Source of the DNA: Trichosphaerium sp. ATCC 40318
Taxonomy: Eukaryota; Discosea; Flabellinia; Trichosidae
Length of the DNA stretch: 64,000 nucleotides
Direction of reading: 5' to 3'
NCBI GenBank assembly: GCA_038496445.1
Contig: JALMLS010000143.1
Location: 248,001 to 312,000, forward strand
Shown here: positions 1 through 11,600 of the stretch, piece after piece
How positions within the stretch are numbered: position 1 is the stretch's first letter
Layout of the letters: every line of letters starts with the position of its first letter
The notes under the pieces: model-generated
The model's input: only the letters and a program-made list of their open reading frames with translations
Told to the model about the DNA's origin: nothing
Databases searched by the model: none
Program-made: the position numbers and the translations under genes

Positions 1-915
1 GCTCAACAGAAATCACGTTTCTGAAACATGGATTAACCATTGTCGTAATCTTTGAGTTTATCTCCCTTTCCGAGGGTGGATTTGGGCTAACAAGAATAGG
101 TTTCACGGTAACAGTATTACCTTTATTTTTTGTGTTAGAATTTGAATAAAAAATGAACAAATACACGCCATAAACCGTACCTCCGTTATCAATGATGATA
201 TCTTTTTCTTTTTTATGTATCTCCCTTAGTTTTAAAAGCAATTCTGGTCTTAACAGACGTCAGTAAAACACAATAGTGGAAAGTCCGGGAAACGACAGTG
301 CGTACAGCCATAGAAAGTATCGCGTAGCGAAAATCATGTCTATGAGACCTCTCGGACCGTAGATTGTTAGGTCTTCGCGTGTCACCTTCAATTCGTATGG
401 CAAATCTATATATGTGCTTAATACGTAGCCACAGTCGCATTTTTGAACTCTCTGTGCATTTAAAAGTTGTAAAACGCTGTACTAACCTGTAATTCCACTT
501 AAAACCGCCCAATCACACCTAGTTATAAACAGGTGGCTTATTTTACGCAACTTTACACCATTTGAAATCCAAAGCCGTTTAGCGCCTTCTCCTGAAGTAA
601 TAGTTAAGCGTAAATACGCACCACATTGCTAATACCGCTATTAAAAACCATTCTGAACTTCTGAAATACTACTTGGACACTAGGCATTGTATCCCTCTCC
701 TCAGAGGTTCCAAGAACCTGCACAAAACCTTGTCCACTCATTGCGTATGTTCTAAAATAACTTTTAATTAAGTTGTTATTTTCAGCTTTTCTTCCAACGG
801 AATTCTCAACTTGTTAGACACGTAATCAAGTACTTGTTAAGAATGGTAATGAAAACAGACATGTACAATATACTACGCTTCATTGCAATTACATTTGACA
901 CGTCAACATAGTTAG
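1..915. other. No supported gene
   Basis: I see no convincing coding region here. A 99-codon open frame on the minus strand (213-512) has no recognisable domain and no repeat relationship to its neighbours. The sequence is mixed AT-rich spacer. It may include the 3' flank of the MORN_2-repeat gene that ends at 916, or a gene whose other exons lie outside the window. Confidence 0.5.
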
Positions 916-1284
916 TTATTCTACACAAATTCCATCAACCCATATGTTTTGGTACTTTAATTTTCCACTTTTGTACCATATTTTACTTTTGCCATGTAGT
1001 TTACCATCAAGCCACATGGTTCGAAAATGTAGCTGTCCATTCTCATGCCACCCTTTACTTTCACCAGTCTTTTTACCATCAACCCATATGTAGCGGCACT
1101 TAAGTTGTCCACTTTTATACCATTGCATCCATATTCCTTTTTTGTGAAGCGTTTCATTAAAATGAGTATTAATTGCAGCTCTCTTTGATAGAGTGTGGTA
1201 TTTTGTGAATACTTCCTCATTGAAACTACAAATGTAAGTTTGTAGTTCACGTGGAATATCCAGTAAACTCAGGGAAGAACTCAA
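916..1284 (-). CDS. Short F-box-like / MORN_2 (YwqK-like) repeat protein
   Basis: A 122-residue intronless frame. Residues 8-45 contain a degenerate F-box-like start (LLDIPRELQTYIC, then a LSKRAA segment). This is followed by three MORN_2-type repeats of about 23 residues with the pattern W-Y/H-x-[SN]-G-[QK]-L ... W-[VL]-D-G-K. The same N-terminal layout, with a GIW or GKW motif just before the repeats, recurs in the genes at 2664-3458 and 46583-46897, so these are paralogues. MORN_2 repeats are named after bacterial YwqK and are common in giant DNA viruses and some protists. The function here is unknown: the F-box-like segment could recruit SCF ubiquitin ligase and the repeats could bind a partner, but that is inference. 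With only three repeats, this copy may be a short or shrinking family member. Confidence 0.7.
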   Translation of the reverse strand: MSSSLSLLDIPRELQTYICSFNEEVFTKYHTLSKRAAINTHFNETLHKKGIWMQWYKSGQLKCRYIWVDGKKTGESKGWHENGQLHFRTMWLDGKLHGKSKIWYKSGKLKYQNIWVDGICVE

Positions 1285-2663
1285 TTTACTATATTTCTGC
1301 TTGTGCTTGACATCAGCCTTTTCAAAATGTTAGTGTTCTAGCAACATTTAACACTATAAAATAATAGTTGCAAAAGCACAGACACAAAAGGCCAAAACTT
1401 GGAAAATGATTGCTTAGAAATCATGCCGAACTTCGTTAAATGCAGTGCAAACCCTTTTGGAAAATGTTTATAATAAGTCACATGGTCGCCTTCATTTGAA
1501 ACTGGGACATTTTTTATGACTCTTTAATAAATCTACAAAATTACACAGATCCAGTCAATCCCGTACGAGTTCGTTACAAAACTGAGCGCTAGCTGTTTAT
1601 GTGGTTTTTCGTACCATATGGCAGTAATAACTACGGATTTATTAAACTGCGGTTATTAGCGCAAGCTTAGGCTATGTGAAACTTGTAGAAGATTTATTGA
1701 GAAATGAGTCAATGAAGTTCGACCGGAAATAAACTAAAAGCCGCTAAGGGCACCCTCTATTTTATCAAATATGATACCGTTTGTCAGCGGAACACGTGCT
1801 AAATAGAATGAGTTTGACACTTGCTATTCAGTTAACAGTAATTTGATACGCAGATAGTGATAAGTGAACGCTATTTGTGTCTAATTACTTTCAACCATAT
1901 TGTCCGTATCATTCAAGTTTGTAACAGGTTTGGCAGCTCTTATCAGTTCTGTTAGTTCTCGCAACAGCTTTGACAAATGTTGGCAAATGAGATTAAAACC
2001 TCAAAGAAAGTTCCAAGCGCTTCCAAAGTATCTTGCGCTGAGTGTACGGTATTAGCATAGCGTAATAATCCGTTTTAGAATATAGGAGACAACTGTTGGA
2101 TTAGAGGTCATCAGAGACGCCAACAGAACTACAATGCTAATGTACCAAATAAAATATAATTTGATGAAACACGTGGTCGCAATAATCTGTATGCGTTGTA
2201 CACTGGATTGTATTTCCTCCAGAACTGACAATATCCGTCAGATCTGGTAGTTTTAACAGATATTGCAACAACTAACAGAAGTTGCATGAACTGTCATATC
2301 TTACTAAACACGAAACCAAAAGTCACAAACATCAAAAAGTTGCAAAGGTTAGCAAACTTGAATGATACGGTCAATAGCGCCTATTTTATTAAGTACACTC
2401 ACTAATCTTCAAACACATGACAATGTCAGCACAGTCAGGGAATGATTTTTGGCCTAGGCGGACAACAAGATTAGAAATCAGCAATATTGCTAGGGTGCTG
2501 TCTAACGTTTTATTTAACAGAACTTTAAGAAAGAATTATACAAGTAATACCACTTTGTTCATCAGTTTTAATGTCACTTCTTTTTATCTGCAAAACTGCT
2601 AGGAGTTTTACCAATGTTGGCTTGGCAGCCGTTCCTTACTATTAATTTCAAAAGTTTCCTTCC
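1285..2663. other. Spacer containing dispersed-repeat fragments
   Basis: No supported gene. At about 1895-1990 and 2210-2330 the spacer holds members of a dispersed repeat. One begins TTGTCCGTATCATTCAAG and continues with CAGGTTTGGCAG. Both then run through degenerate units of the kind CTGTTAGTTCTCGCAA. Close relatives occur at about 22715-22890 and 43560-43690. A 61-codon plus-strand frame at 2417-2602 has no domain and is probably chance. Confidence 0.55.
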
Positions 2664-3458
2664 TTAAGTGATTGCTTTCACTTTGACGCCATTGATGTAA
2701 TGGCAATGGCAAGCTAACATACCTGTCTTGTCCCACTGCCTATACTCACCATCATAATCACCGTTGACATAGTGATATTGTACAAACAATTGACTATTTT
2801 CGTACCACTGCTTGTACTCTCCATGACACTCACCGTTGACATAGTGACACTGTACACTAATTTGACCATTGTAATACCACTTTTTGTAGTCTCCGTTGTA
2901 CTTGTCATTACCAAAATGACGATGCTCTGCTAATCTTCCATTTTGAAACCATTTCTTGTACTCTCCTTCACGTTTACCATTGACAAAGTTACACAGGGTA
3001 GCCATTTTGCCACTAAAATACCAACTTTTAAACTCTCCTTCTATCTTACCATTTACATAAAAACTTTGTACCCGTAGTTCTCCACTTACATGCCATCTCC
3101 TCCATACCCCTTCAGGTACACCACCAACGAAATTGTGCTCGTACTTTATCAGACCACTGTAAAACCAATTCTTCCATACCCCTTCTTTTTCTCCATTTAC
3201 ATAGTTACCTTGCTTATGCCGTCTACCGTTTTTATACCAAGATTTGTACTCTCCATGTTCCTGGCCATGTACCCAATATTCGTGGCATCCCCCTCTTGAG
3301 TGTTGTTTTAGCCACTTGCCGTGTTTGTTCAATTCGTTATCAAACCTTGATGTACTTGCCGTGTATTTTGATAATAAAGGCCACTTGTAATACACTTCCC
3401 AGTCTTGCTCAACGATAGCAAGGTGTAATTCGGTGGGTAATAGAAAAAGTGTATTCAT
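2664..3458 (-). CDS. F-box-like / MORN_2 (YwqK-like) repeat protein, 264 aa
   Basis: A single-exon frame. The start at 3458 opens MNTLFLLPTELHLAIVEQDW, an F-box-like LPTEL segment followed by WPLLSKY and a HGKWLK motif near residue 50. From about residue 55 to the end there are around nine repeats of 22-23 residues built on G-E-Y-K-x-W-Y-x-[NS]-G-x-x-x-x-x-x-Y-V-N-G, the MORN_2 pattern. The regular phase and clean single frame indicate an intact gene. The absence of introns, in a window where most genes have many, and the similarity in layout to repeat proteins of nucleocytoplasmic large DNA viruses, make transfer from a virus conceivable. That is inference from remembered family patterns. 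The biochemical role is unknown. Confidence 0.8.
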   Translation of the reverse strand: MNTLFLLPTELHLAIVEQDWEVYYKWPLLSKYTASTSRFDNELNKHGKWLKQHSRGGCHEYWVHGQEHGEYKSWYKNGRRHKQGNYVNGEKEGVWKNWFYSGLIKYEHNFVGGVPEGVWRRWHVSGELRVQSFYVNGKIEGEFKSWYFSGKMATLCNFVNGKREGEYKKWFQNGRLAEHRHFGNDKYNGDYKKWYYNGQISVQCHYVNGECHGEYKQWYENSQLFVQYHYVNGDYDGEYRQWDKTGMLACHCHYINGVKVKAIT

Positions 3459-3758
3459 TGTTTACGTCTCCTTGCGTGTAGAGTTACGTATTGTATAATT
3501 AACTTGGATTGAGATGGCTATGCCTTTTTCTTTAATTTTGAATAAAATTACACGTGCGTGAACGACTTTTTTTGACTCTTCGTACTATGCAATTCTATCT
3601 TGCCCAATGTTGTCGCTCATGATACTCAAAATATCCACTGGTTTGCTTGACACGCATACATTACAGATCAAGAAATACAAGCTATTGGAGCTTTTATCAA
3701 CATGAGGTTTGAGATTGAAAAATATACATTGTTTTTTTATTGGTTTTTTGTTTTCTTC

Positions 3759-5997
3759 TCAGTACGAATCCATGAGAGGTTGATTTACTGCTGTATTTGG
3801 CCTTGGTGTTTCTTCCATGCTTGATTGCTGTCTTACAAAGCACTTATTCCATAACCAAGTCCACGATTTAGGACCAACAATAAGGTATATAATGAATGAT
3901 AGGTAAAGCTGTCCAAGAACAGTGAGTAAAAATATTACCCACCAGCTTATTTCGACAGATGTGTTTACAATATCCCATGCAATGTATAAGTTGATTGCAA
4001 TCACTGCAAGAGCGATACCCCAAAGAGGATAACGAATCCATTTATTAGTAGCAAATTTACCCATAATAGCTACACTTCCAGTGAAAGTAAGCACTAGCAC
4101 AGAATGTTAGACAACGAATGAAAAGCAAACTTAGAAAAAAAAAAGGATGCGAAAGAATGTTTGGGTTTTTTGTTTAACGTACCAGGGATCAAAGCAAAAG
4201 GTAGCTGAATACTCTGTAGTACGTTCAAGTACTCATCTAGAACATCAAGTTGATCTGTTATGATCACGTTAGACTAAGTAGACAGCACAACTTTACAACG
4301 TACTTGATTTCAACAGTGCTACGAAAATTGCAGGAATGATAGCAATAGACCGTGTAATGAGTACACGCTTCCATGGAGCGAGTTTTATTTTAATGAAACC
4401 TTCCATGACGAATTGACCAGCATAAGTACCAGTCATTGTTGAAGATTGACCAGCTGCAAGCAAACCTATTTAAGAAAAAAGTAAGAAACAAAATACGAGT
4501 TGCTTTCTACTCATTACCTAGTGCCCAAATATACCTCGCCGCTGTACCATACTTCTCCCCCAATAATGTTCCTGCTTGAGATAATCCAATATTCTTTACT
4601 TTGAAAGTAGTTGCAGCAAATACACCAACAACAAACAAGTTTACTATGAAAGAAACAAAAAGTGCAATTCCAGATTCGATTGCGTTGTAGAAATTTCCTT
4701 CTTTGACTTCAATAGGTTTCTTCACATTTACTTTTCTTGAGAGTACAAGAGCGGAATGAAGGAATAAATTATGTGGCATAATCACAGCACCAACTGTAGC
4801 AACAGCTTGAGCGACTGGCGTGGTGTTGATACCTTCTCTCTTTGCAGGAATAATAGGTATAACAATACCCTAAAAAACAAATTTAGCACGAAGTATACAG
4901 CTAGAGCGTTGTAAATCGTACTTTGATAACTTCTAGGTTATTAGGTTTCGCCATTATATACTCGACGCCAAAAGTTATTACCATGACGGTAATGAGGAAC
5001 CCGAAAAAGATTTCAAGTTTTCTGATACCCTTTCGCTCCAAAAGCAAAAAAGTAAATGTATCAAGAGCAGTGATTAATACACCACCATATAGAGGTATGT
5101 GACCAGCGCTTAGTAAATTTATAGCTATAGCACTACCAACTACTTCTTGTATATCACTCCCTTCAATCACGTGTTAGAACTTAAAAAAAGCAAAAAAAGC
5201 GAAAAAAAGTGAGAACACAAAAAACAAGTAAAGTGTACCAATAATCGCTGATTCTATCATCAACCATAGTATAATACGTGGTACAATAGGATACTGATCT
5301 CGACAAACAACCGCAAGATGTTTCCCTTCGAAAGAGTAAAAACAGAGAGCACAAAGAAGACGGAAAGAGTACCTGTAGAAACACCCAAACGTGCAGATAA
5401 AAGTTGTAAAACAAAACCAATCACTGTACTCCAAAAAAGAACCCAAAGCAGTGAATAACCAGTATTCGCGCCCATTTGTAGATCTGACTCGATATTACCA
5501 GGATCAAGGTATGCAATGGACATCAAAAAACTAAAACAGAAATCAGAATGGAATTGTCACTCTGTGACGAAACTAAGCCAGAAAACGCGTCGATTGACGC
5601 TGGTTTTGTGTAAAATACCATAAATGTGAGCTGAGAACGAAAAAAGGAAAAGGTACGTAAAAGTAATTATAAAACCGTTCATAGGCTGTTCAGAGTGTTA
5701 GTACGTACCCTGGGCCAGTAAACGCCCATAATTTTCTGAAGGAGAAATGTCTCCAAACAGAATACTCCTCAAAAGAAGTATAAGACATGTGCTTGCTGTC
5801 TTCTTCATCGTGAGGGACATCTACTAGATTACCGAAAGATTGGTGCGCTACACTTATTAACACCTCACCACACTATAGAATAACACGAAAGAGAGCGTTC
5901 AAGTGAGAAATTAGCGCAGTATACCTTGTTCAACTACAGCACCATTCCCGTTTTCTGATGGTTCGTCTCCCATAGACAAGGGATCATAAGCTGCCAT
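3759..5997 (-). CDS. Nramp (SLC11) divalent metal ion transporter
   Basis: A multi-exon gene encoding a proton-coupled Mn2+/Fe2+ transporter. Reading from 5997: exon 1 starts [17 protein letters not shown]. The exon at about 5860-5709 gives an acidic tail and WAFTGPG. The exon at 5526-5366 gives [18 protein letters not shown], with the TM1 DPGN metal-binding motif. Further exons (about 5336-5247, 5163-4910, 4880-4516, 4465-4300, 4260-4190 and 4090-3759) carry the remaining helices. These include [12 protein letters not shown] (the TM6 MPH motif), GTLLGEKYG and [20 protein letters not shown], both typical of the family. The C-terminus ends QPLMDSY. Both metal-site motifs are present and the span matches a full-length protein. 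In phagotrophic amoebae, Nramp proteins sit in phagosomal or endosomal membranes and move metal out of the compartment. That location is family knowledge, not seen here. Confidence 0.93.
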
Positions 5998-6389
5998 TGG
6001 GTATGTACGACTTCAAAACTAAACGAATTTTCCGCTGTTTGCCACGCGATGTGTGCTGTTGCCTTCTTTTAGACAGAGTAAAGCGTGGAGAGAATGTTAC
6101 AGTGACAAGTTGGTACAAAAACGGGTGTTAGGGATTAAGTTCTCACGACAAGTATGAACACATGCTTTTTCTTTTTTTTTTCGACTCCTTCTAAATTGAA
6201 TTACGTTCACACATTACAAGCAATCCTCCAGAATACTTTCACAGGTACACGTGTATGTAATCTATATAAGGGATAACTAATGATGGCAATACTTTAAGGC
6301 GTTTGGTCTCAATTTTAACAAACTCTTACTAAACAAACGATTTTGTTTATTTTAAAACAGCGCTCAGAAAAGAGTTCTTTTCTTGCTTT
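5998..6389. promoter_or_regulatory. Spacer upstream of the Nramp gene
   Basis: About 390 bp between the Nramp start codon and the stop codon of the next minus-strand gene. It must hold the Nramp promoter and the 3' flank of the dehydrogenase gene. It contains long pyrimidine and T runs and one CACGTG near 6248. No defined promoter element can be proven. Confidence 0.4.
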
Positions 6390-8478
6390 TTACTCGCCCT
6401 TTATCTTATTAATAACACTACGTCCTTTGAAGTCATCCATGCTATCATTTACACCAAAAGCTCCAGCAATAAGATCGCACCTAAGAAAGTTTAACGAATG
6501 ACACCATCAAAAAAATTTGGCAACACAAAGCAAAGTGTCCAAATATTTCATCACGTACCATTCAGCTGGGAACAAAGCACGTGCAAGGAATGTAAGTTTT
6601 ACGGTAAATGGTAGGTAGATGCACTACATGGTATTAGGTCATAGTAATTGCGGTAACATATTGTCCTTAAAACGAGCATTTGATGCTGAGAAAAACGGGA
6701 AAAAAAAGGTTTTGTGCCACCTCCTTGCACGATAAACTCCATAAGAAAAAGGTTTCTGACGTAAAGCCAAAGGAGAGTAATAGTAAAAGTAACATACGGC
6801 TTCATCACATCTAATAGCATCGACAATACGTTTACCAACGTAATCTTCTGTGAGAATTGGCAAAATAAATGGCAATTTGCTCTTGGCACCTTCAAACATG
6901 CCTGAACCCATGGTCAGTCAAAATACAATGAAAATCATTTCGTAGCGAAGAGGGATATTTGTATAAAATTGCTAAGTACCTGTGTTGATGTAGTAAGGAC
7001 ATACGCAAGTGGTATTAATGCCGTTCATCTTTTTCTTTTTGATTTCCATTCTCAATGCTTCAGCAAAGCCAAAAGCTGCAAATTTAGATGCACAATAGTC
7101 TGTCATGTTAGCTATATGTGTGTAAGCGCATATCGTGATAGTAAATAAAGGTATTGTAAAACCGTGGATAATGTTTTTGGAAAACTTTGGTCGCAAGAAA
7201 AAAGTCGACAAAAAAAGCAAAACGTTGCTTCGCGTACCAATACCAGTGGTGCCAGCAGCGGATGCTACAGTGCAAATATGTCCAGAGTTACGTTCGTACA
7301 TAGCTGGGAGGAAAGCCTAGAAGGAAAGGAAAAGCTTAGAACTAAGAAAAACTACAAAATACAAGAAATTTTTTGTTTGGTTTTTTTTCTCCGTACTTTG
7401 ACTGTCCAAAATTGGGCGATAGTGTTCACCTAAATTAAGAATTAACAACCCATAAATACTATTTTAATAGCTCTATAGTTAATGCTAGTAACCAATATAA
7501 TACCTTCAAAGTCAACTCGATTGCTTTATCTCTAAACGAAGCAATTAGTTTTAGGAACAAGCACAATTTTCTGATTATTCTAAAATAACAAAAAAAAAAC
7601 CGAAAAAAATCGTTTCGGTTGACTTCTTTTGAGGTTAACGTACGGAATGTCAAGTAATGATTTACCCGAGACTACACCTGCGTTGTTTACAAGAATATCT
7701 AAACATATTTTAAGCACTTGTTTTTGGTTTTTTTTCATTTTCTAACAAATCAAGGCCTTAACGCACCGACAAAGCCGTGTTCTTCTTGGACTTTCTTAGC
7801 AACAGCGTATACTGTTTCTCTATTACAAAATAAGCGCATTTTAAAACAACAAAAAATGACTAAAAAGTCACAAAAGCCATCACAACACAAGAAGCCACAA
7901 TAAAACGTGAAAAACGGGTTTACTGTAGCTAGAAAATGTCTGTCAACTAGTGAGTCTGTTTTTTGGTTATTTCCATGCCATCCTGTCGTACCTGTCAGTA
8001 ATGTCGACCTTGTAACATGCGGATGAACCACCTAGAGCTTCAACTTCTTTGGCTACACGAATATAACGTTAGACGCATGCGAATCGTAGTTGTAAAAACG
8101 ATGTGAGGCTGTTTTGGTCGGGGAATAACGACAAGGTTTTCTTTTTGGGTTTCGTACCGACTTTTTGCATGCCAGCCTCGTTTACGTCCCAAATAATGAC
8201 TTTGCATGAGTCTTTGGCAAAGTTGAGAGCAGTCTGTACAATGCGTTAGCTGAGTACAAATACGCTGGTAGGTGTACCTGGCGGCCAATACCACTGGCGG
8301 CGCCTGTAATGAGAACAGTTTGGCCGGTGATGTCCTTTGGCGTGAACCATTTGATGCTTTCGTTGTATTTAGCGAGTTTGTAACAAAGTTGGAAACGAAC
8401 CAGTAGTGAAACACCAGAATCATCGTAAAGATTAACACGATGGCGAATAACATGTTGAGGGAATAGTTGTAAACTCAA
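6390..8478 (-). CDS. Short-chain dehydrogenase/reductase (SDR, retinol dehydrogenase-like)
   Basis: A multi-exon NAD(P)-dependent oxidoreductase. In order from 8478: WFTPKDITGQTVLITG then AASGIGRQ, which is the TGxxxGIG cofactor loop. Next come DSCKVIIWDVNEAGMQKVG (the second strand of the Rossmann fold), then VAKEVEALGG near 8030, AKKVQEEHGFVGAL near 7790, and DILVNNAGVVSGKSLLDIP at about 7645-7700 (the NNAG motif). HICTVASAAGTTGI at about 7280-7245 supplies the catalytic Ser region. YCASKFAAFGFAEALRMEIK at about 7105 is the YxxxK motif. The last exon ends CDLIAGAFGVNDSMDDF and NKIKGE. All catalytic motifs are present. The layout resembles SDR16C (RDH10/DHRS) enzymes, which use retinoid or steroid-type substrates on membranes. 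An alternative frame at 8453 encodes a hydrophobic segment that could be an N-terminal anchor, so the true start is uncertain. Confidence 0.88.
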
Positions 8479-8689
8479 GCTTGTTTTTGACGAAGAAAAT
8501 GGTTCTTCTCTGGTAAAACAAGTTCTTCAAAATCGTCCACCTTTGGCGGTAAAGCGCCTCTCAACAGTTCGCATGGGTACGAATAGTATGTAATTAGGAG
8601 GTTTTTTTACACTCACCTACTAACTGAAAATGAAATCGATTTCTCTTACTTACGCTGTAACAGTATTTGTGATGTAGTAGACGCAAACC

Positions 8690-11600
8690 ATGGACTTCAG
8701 GTCAAGAAATAGACAAAAACGAGCAAACAGCCTAAAGTCAGGTAAGAATAATACTTTAAACAACCTTATTAGCCATAACGCTGTAGCACCAAATTTGTAA
8801 CTCGTAGTTCTTGAGTCTAAACACGAACTAGTTCGTTAAACCTACTGCGCTACACTAAAATAGAGACAGCGATTTATAGCGTATTTCATAATTACATTAT
8901 TACCTTTTCGTGCAATATCAAAAGTTGTTCTTGAAAAAAAAAAGCAAATCCCTCTATCGAAAAAATGTAACACCCCGCAAACACTTTTTTTTTATTTTGT
9001 ACCAAATTTTTTTTTTTTTGGAGCGTATGGCAAGAAAAAAACAAAATATCCAAAATAACTACCTTATTTTCGTAACTATTCCTAATACGACCTTTTTTTT
9101 ATATAGTTCTTTACTATGATGCATCAGCAGCAACTGATAGTGAGGTATCTATCAAAGATAAGAAAAAAAAACGTGCAAAGAAGAAATCTCCACGGATAAA
9201 AGGGCACAAGAGCACAATGTCCTTGATAACATCAGACTCTCCTAGACGTCGTTTCAAAGTGAAATCAAAACTGGATGTGAGCCCTGGAGTACCTCGTACG
9301 CCACCGCGCCAAAGGAGAAAAGTCGCAGGGAAGGGAAAATCGAGATCAAGAGGTAAATTACCAGGCGCTGCCGAAAAGTTCAAAAAAGGAAATTTTGTTT
9401 TTTTTCCTTTATTTGTTTAGTCGTAAATATACCTTACTGTTTCTTTAAGCGCGTTCTCAAGAGGATGTTATAGATGTCTTAGTACCATTGAAGCCAAAAA
9501 GATCTCATAGTAGTAAATTTAAACAACACAGTGCTCGTCAGAACAAAGTAAAGCGTAGCAACTCGATGGCAGTTCCTATGTCTCCTCGTAGATTGCCTTC
9601 ACCAAAACACAGTCCAGAGGGTTACATGGTCGATGATAGCTATGTGCCTTTACGAATGCCTAGACGGAGTGTATCAGTTACCAATAAGATAGTGAGCAAT
9701 ACAAACTCTCCGAGATTTAACAGACCAATCCGTCAATTTCCGCACAGCAGTCCTGTTCTAAATCAAGTACGAAGACCTTAGCTTCAATCTTTTGTTATTT
9801 GCTCTTTTCTTCCTTAATCTCTTACTCACATACTCTAGCCTATTGTCAGTCCTCGGCCTAATCCCTCTGGTACAACACCTATAAGGCTCGTTGATATTGG
9901 TTTGGTTTCAGGGGACTTTAAGGGTCTTGATGATCCTGCTTTATCTGCAGAGTTCAATGTACGTTCTAGAGTCTCTAAGCATAGTATTATAGTCTTCATT
10001 GTAGTAACAATACTTATAGTTGAACATGCGTAAATTAAAGGCACCTACGTTTAAAGCCACTGAAATAAAAAGTGCGAAAAAACCAAGCAAATCAGGATCG
10101 CCTTTAAAGTCAACAAGGCAAGTGTTTGGTTAATTTCTTCGATTCCTTCTTTGTTTTATCGATCCTAATACACTGTAATAGATCCTTACAGCCTTTTTAT
10201 ATTTACATACCGAATCAGAAACAAGCTGGTACGTCAAACAATCGAAAAAAAAGACTTTTTTTGACACGTTATTTTTTTTCTTCGTCTTTCTGGATGTATT
10301 CGTATTATAATAGTGTGAAACTACTTTTAACAGGTTCTAATGCCTCCATAGAAATCTTATACAACCCTTCGCTAAAGCTCAGGCGTGTACTAAAGAAAGC
10401 AACGCAACGTGATGTTAAACTCGACAATTTTCTTATTGTAGACGCCAAGCGTAACCCAGTCGATCTACACATGCGTTTGCGTGATATAGAAGGCTATGAG
10501 GTTCACCTCATACCAAAGACACGAGTACCAGTGCCAAACAATAAAATCAACATGCTACGCATTAATTTGCCTGGCGAACGATTCTCCTCCATACAGAGGA
10601 AGCCACAACAGCTTCAGGTAGCTATTAAACGTATAGCAGATGCAAGATCACTTAATATGGGTACACCTTCACTTTTTTGTTTTTACGACCTACAACTTCC
10701 TCTGTACACCACTTTTCTATTGTATTCCGCATTTATGGACTTTAAAGACATCAAAGAGATAGATATTATTAGTGAAATTATCGGTTTTGTGGTTCTAGAA
10801 TGACTTCAGTTTGATCAAACTTTTTTTTTGTTCTTTTTTTTTGTGGCTAACTTTTTTTACAAGAACATCTTATTGTTACAAATGTACAAGGGAAAGCAAT
10901 AGATACTACGCTATTAATTGAAGATATTCCAGATGATGAGATTGTTTTAGATTTTAAGACTCCATATAAAGCTGCTGCAGCTTTCAAACCACCGAAAGAA
11001 TTATCAATTTTATTACCTGACGGAGTTTCTCATTTTTTTCCTTGGCGGGGTGACGCTCTTCTTCGTGACTTGGTTGATAAATTCCCATATGGAGGTAGAA
11101 AACCTCAAGATATGAAAGGAAAGTACCTGGATTCTACGAAGACTCTAGGAGAGCTTTGTGTTGGCCAGATTTCTTATGGTAAGCAAAAAGCCTGCAAACT
11201 TTTATCAAAAAAAAAAGACATACCTTTTTTGTTTGACACGTTTCTTAAGGTATCAATTTGAAGAACTATAAAAGAAAAAGGAAAAGATTGAGTACGTAAC
11301 GATTATCACCTGACATCGTGAGTTTTATTGATTTTTTTATAGATACCTTGGGTAGTTCTCCACAGAGTAAAGTTCAAGCTGCCGTTAAGAATAATCTTTT
11401 TAAAGTACATCTTCCACAGAACCAGAAACACTCTTTTTTCTACGATCCAAAGACACAGTGGTCAGATACAATCATGACTGTTCTAAGAAACGCAGTTAAA
11501 CTACGTACACATCTATCTCTTGATATGCCAGTGACAGATATGAGTGGACATAAGATAGATAGAAACACAAAGTTATGTAAAGTTGCTAAACTTGAAATTT

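Noticed and set aside
213-512. A 99-codon minus-strand frame
   Set aside because: No domain, basic and low-information composition, no splice partners and no relation to nearby families.
957-1250. A second minus-strand frame over the short MORN_2 gene
   Set aside because: Out-of-frame shadow of the repeat gene at 916-1284; only the main frame shows the MORN_2 pattern and the F-box-like leader.
8040-8453. A 137-codon frame with a hydrophobic start over the SDR gene
   Set aside because: Shifted relative to the frame that carries TGxxxGIG. It might contribute an anchor through an unseen splice, but as a whole it is not the product.
9114-9383. An 89-codon minus-strand frame
   Set aside because: Lies opposite the second exon of the ubiquitin-like-domain gene, whose frame joins in phase to exons on both sides.
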